Both the position numbers and the translations under genes were made by a program. Source: Algoriphagus halophilus (GTDB lineage Bacteria > Bacteroidota > Bacteroidia > Cytophagales > Cyclobacteriaceae). Taken from it: a stretch of DNA of 64,000 bases. Below, in pieces: positions 62,567 through 64,000 of the stretch (its first letter is position 1; every line of letters begins with the position of its first letter). The notes under the pieces were generated by a model. It was not told where the DNA came from, ran no database searches, and saw nothing but the letters and a program-made list of their open reading frames with translations. The stretch is taken from NCBI RefSeq assembly GCF_900129785.1, contig NZ_FSRC01000001.1:2480001-2544000 (forward strand), read 5' to 3'.

Positions 62567-62716
62567 GCCTAATTAATTCTCCAAAAACTAGCCGAAATCC
62601 ACTCATACACCTCAAATAGACCAATTTTCAGTATTACTAGGATTAATTTTCTTTACTCCATTTTGGGACTGGCAATTGGTTTGGAACTAGTTCATCAAAA
62701 CCAAGAAAACTGAACA

Positions 62717-63565
62717 ATGAAAAAATCATTTATTATCACAGGAATTTTAGGAGCCACGATCATGGTTTCATGTGTTTCCAAGAAGAAATACACAGAATTA
62801 GAGAGTAATCTTTTTAAGACTCAAACAGAACTGGCCACTACGAATCAGGAAAAAGCTGAATTAGAGGAAAAGATGGCAATCATTGAAGCAAGAGTAGCAG
62901 AATACAATAACCGAATCAACTCTTTAAGAGCTGTTAATGATGAATTAAACAGCACGAATGCAAGCCTATATAGCATTGAAGGCTCTACGGTCATGTCCAA
63001 AAACTCCAAGACCAAGATGAATGAGACTTTGGCAATGGTGGATCAAGAAAAATTAGCTCAGGCCAAAACCTTGGAAGATTCAGTAAACTTAGCTGTAGAA
63101 TACAACCTGAAGAAAAATATTACGGAGACTTCCGAAGAAGGTGATCAAGATGATGTTCAAATTGATATTGACCAAACTGTAGTGATGATTTCCGTATCAG
63201 ATAAATTGTTATTCAATACAGGGAGCTACAGAATCAATAGTAAGGCCAACCCATTATTGCAAAAATTGGCTGAAGTAATCAATGCTGAACCAAGCCTACA
63301 AGTGATGATTGAAGGTCATACTGATCCAAGATCTATTTCAACAGGCGTAATCCAAGATAACTGGGATCTATCTGTGAAAAGAGCCACAAGCATCGTTAGA
63401 AAGCTTCAGGAAGAATACAATGTAGCTCCAGAGAAAATGATTGCAGCAGGCAGAGCGAGCTATATGCCGATCGTTGAAAATGACTCTCCAGAAAACATGG
63501 CGATCAACAGAAGAACTAGAATTGTTTTGATTCCAGATTTGGATATGTTCTTTGCAATGTTGTAA
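62717..63565 (+). CDS. OmpA-family peptidoglycan-binding lipoprotein
   Basis: The 282-residue product has lipobox ATIMVSC (Cys19). A coiled-coil region (about 25-90, LESNLFKTQTELATTNQEKA onward) precedes the C-terminal OmpA domain (about 150-275). The domain contains VMISVSDKLLFNTGSYRI, LQVMIEGHTDPRSI, NWDLSVKRATSIVRKLQEEY and ENMAINRRTRIVLIP. The Asp and Arg that bind diaminopimelate (DLSVKRA and RRTRI) are present. It tethers the outer membrane to peptidoglycan. Monocistronic with its own terminator. Confidence 0.9.
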   Translation: MKKSFIITGILGATIMVSCVSKKKYTELESNLFKTQTELATTNQEKAELEEKMAIIEARVAEYNNRINSLRAVNDELNSTNASLYSIEGSTVMSKNSKTKMNETLAMVDQEKLAQAKTLEDSVNLAVEYNLKKNITETSEEGDQDDVQIDIDQTVVMISVSDKLLFNTGSYRINSKANPLLQKLAEVINAEPSLQVMIEGHTDPRSISTGVIQDNWDLSVKRATSIVRKLQEEYNVAPEKMIAAGRASYMPIVENDSPENMAINRRTRIVLIPDLDMFFAML

Positions 63566-63596
63566 ACTTCCCGATTACCAACACTACCAACCATAA

Positions 63597-63630
63597 AAGG
63601 CTGATCTCAATTGAAGATCAGCCTTTTTTT
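63597..63630. terminator. Rho-independent terminator between convergent genes
   Basis: AAGGCTGATCT / AGATCAGCCTT (63597-63607 and 63615-63625) forms an 11-bp perfect stem with a seven-base loop and a T run on the plus side. Confidence 0.85.
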
Positions 63631-63659
63631 GCTAGAGTTCGTTTATTCTTTTATTTCTT

Positions 63660-64000
63660 TTAGTATTCTACTGTCAGGGTTCCCAAAGCATGTTTCATCA
63701 ACACCTCTTGAAAATACAAGGTATAAATCGCCTGAGCCTGGTCTGCTTGTGCAGCTACCAATTGCTGATTGGCCGTAGATAGGTCCACAAAATTGGATAA
63801 ACCTAATCTAAATCGCTCACGAACTGCCAACAGAGCTTCTTCTGCAGCCAATACCTGAACCTGGGTATTCTTTTCATTTCTTACCGCAGCCTGGTAATTA
63901 ATATAGGCAAGCTTAACCTCTTGATAAATCTTTCTATCCAAAGATTCCTTTTGAAGAATTTGGTTTTGATACGCTACTTTCCTTCTTCCTACTTCCAACT
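63660..64000 (-). CDS. TolC-type outer-membrane efflux channel, C-terminal part
   Basis: The visible 112 or more residues carry the TolC signature of long alternating helices: LAYINYQAAVRNEKNTQVQV, AVRERFRLGLSNFVDLSTAN and QQLVAAQADQAQAIYTLYF. The N-terminal part lies beyond the window edge. It exports drugs, metals or proteins with an inner-membrane partner not seen here. Confidence 0.9.
   Translation of the reverse strand, partial: LEVGRRKVAYQNQILQKESLDRKIYQEVKLAYINYQAAVRNEKNTQVQVLAAEEALLAVRERFRLGLSNFVDLSTANQQLVAAQADQAQAIYTLYFQEVLMKHALGTLTVEY

Noticed and set aside
1..64000. CRISPR arrays, transposases or prophage genes
   Set aside because: No regularly spaced repeats, DDE transposase motifs or phage structural genes are apparent on reading the window.

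Overview
The window looks like a chromosomal segment of a marine or freshwater Bacteroidota bacterium of the Cytophagales, probably close to Cyclobacteriaceae/Algoriphagus. This is inferred from several things. The DNA is AT-rich, with weak or absent Shine-Dalgarno sites. Promoter-like elements match the Bacteroidota TTG / TAnnTTTG consensus. DUF4136, DUF4397 and DUF4159 proteins are abundant, a BatA/MoxR cluster is present, and the nitrous-oxide reductase is of clade II type. No rRNA, CRISPR array or recognisable transposase is present.

Layout. 1-10.1 kb holds mostly envelope genes on the + strand: the 3' part of a TamA/BamA-like barrel (TamL type), hemF, a PAP2 phosphatase, several outer-membrane barrels, and a run of small lipoproteins, two of them DUF4136. 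10.1-19.7 kb holds metabolic and signalling genes: ppc, a lactonase-type propeller, menC, queA, a propeller lipoprotein, and a PAS protein with a kinase dimerisation helix but no ATPase domain. A tRNA-Ser(GCT) lies at 19908-19996.

20-31.1 kb is a nitrous-oxide reduction module read leftward: an NsrR-like Rrf2 regulator, a RIC/YtfE iron-sulfur repair protein, a cytochrome c lipoprotein, NosZ, a membrane-domain/NosL fusion, NosD, NosF, NosY and two histidine-bearing polytopic membrane proteins. The module is bracketed by the tRNA-Ser 3' end and a 22/23-base copy of it at 31088-31110, with a further 17-base copy at 20141-20157. This is the signature of tRNA-targeted insertion, although no integrase remains in the window.

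31.2-36.5 kb is one 1768-codon gene. It encodes two alpha/beta-hydrolase (lipase-like) modules, a CHAT caspase-like protease with an intact His/Cys dyad, and a helical TPR-like tail. It is the best candidate here for an uncharacterised system, possibly a one-gene protease-activated lipase acting in defence or cell suicide. A WYL regulator lies upstream on the same strand.

37.7-46.9 kb contains a DinB-like protein, a MATE transporter, two formylglycine-type sulfatases, a DUF4397 lipoprotein, a VOC protein, and an ECF sigma factor overlapping a gene for a membrane-anchored barrel protein. 47.0-57.6 kb is a long leftward gene train: TldD, TldE, DUF4159, MoxR, DUF58, BatA-like, a large DUF4175-like membrane protein, and a further membrane protein. 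57.9-64 kb contains an NAD(P)-binding epimerase-like protein, a lipoprotein, a CDF metal exporter, a uracil-DNA-glycosylase-like protein, a DUF4136 lipoprotein, an OmpA-type lipoprotein, and the C-terminal part of a TolC-type channel cut by the window edge.

Protein family names come from motif recognition without database searches. Where an upstream ATG or TTG could be used instead, the entry says so.
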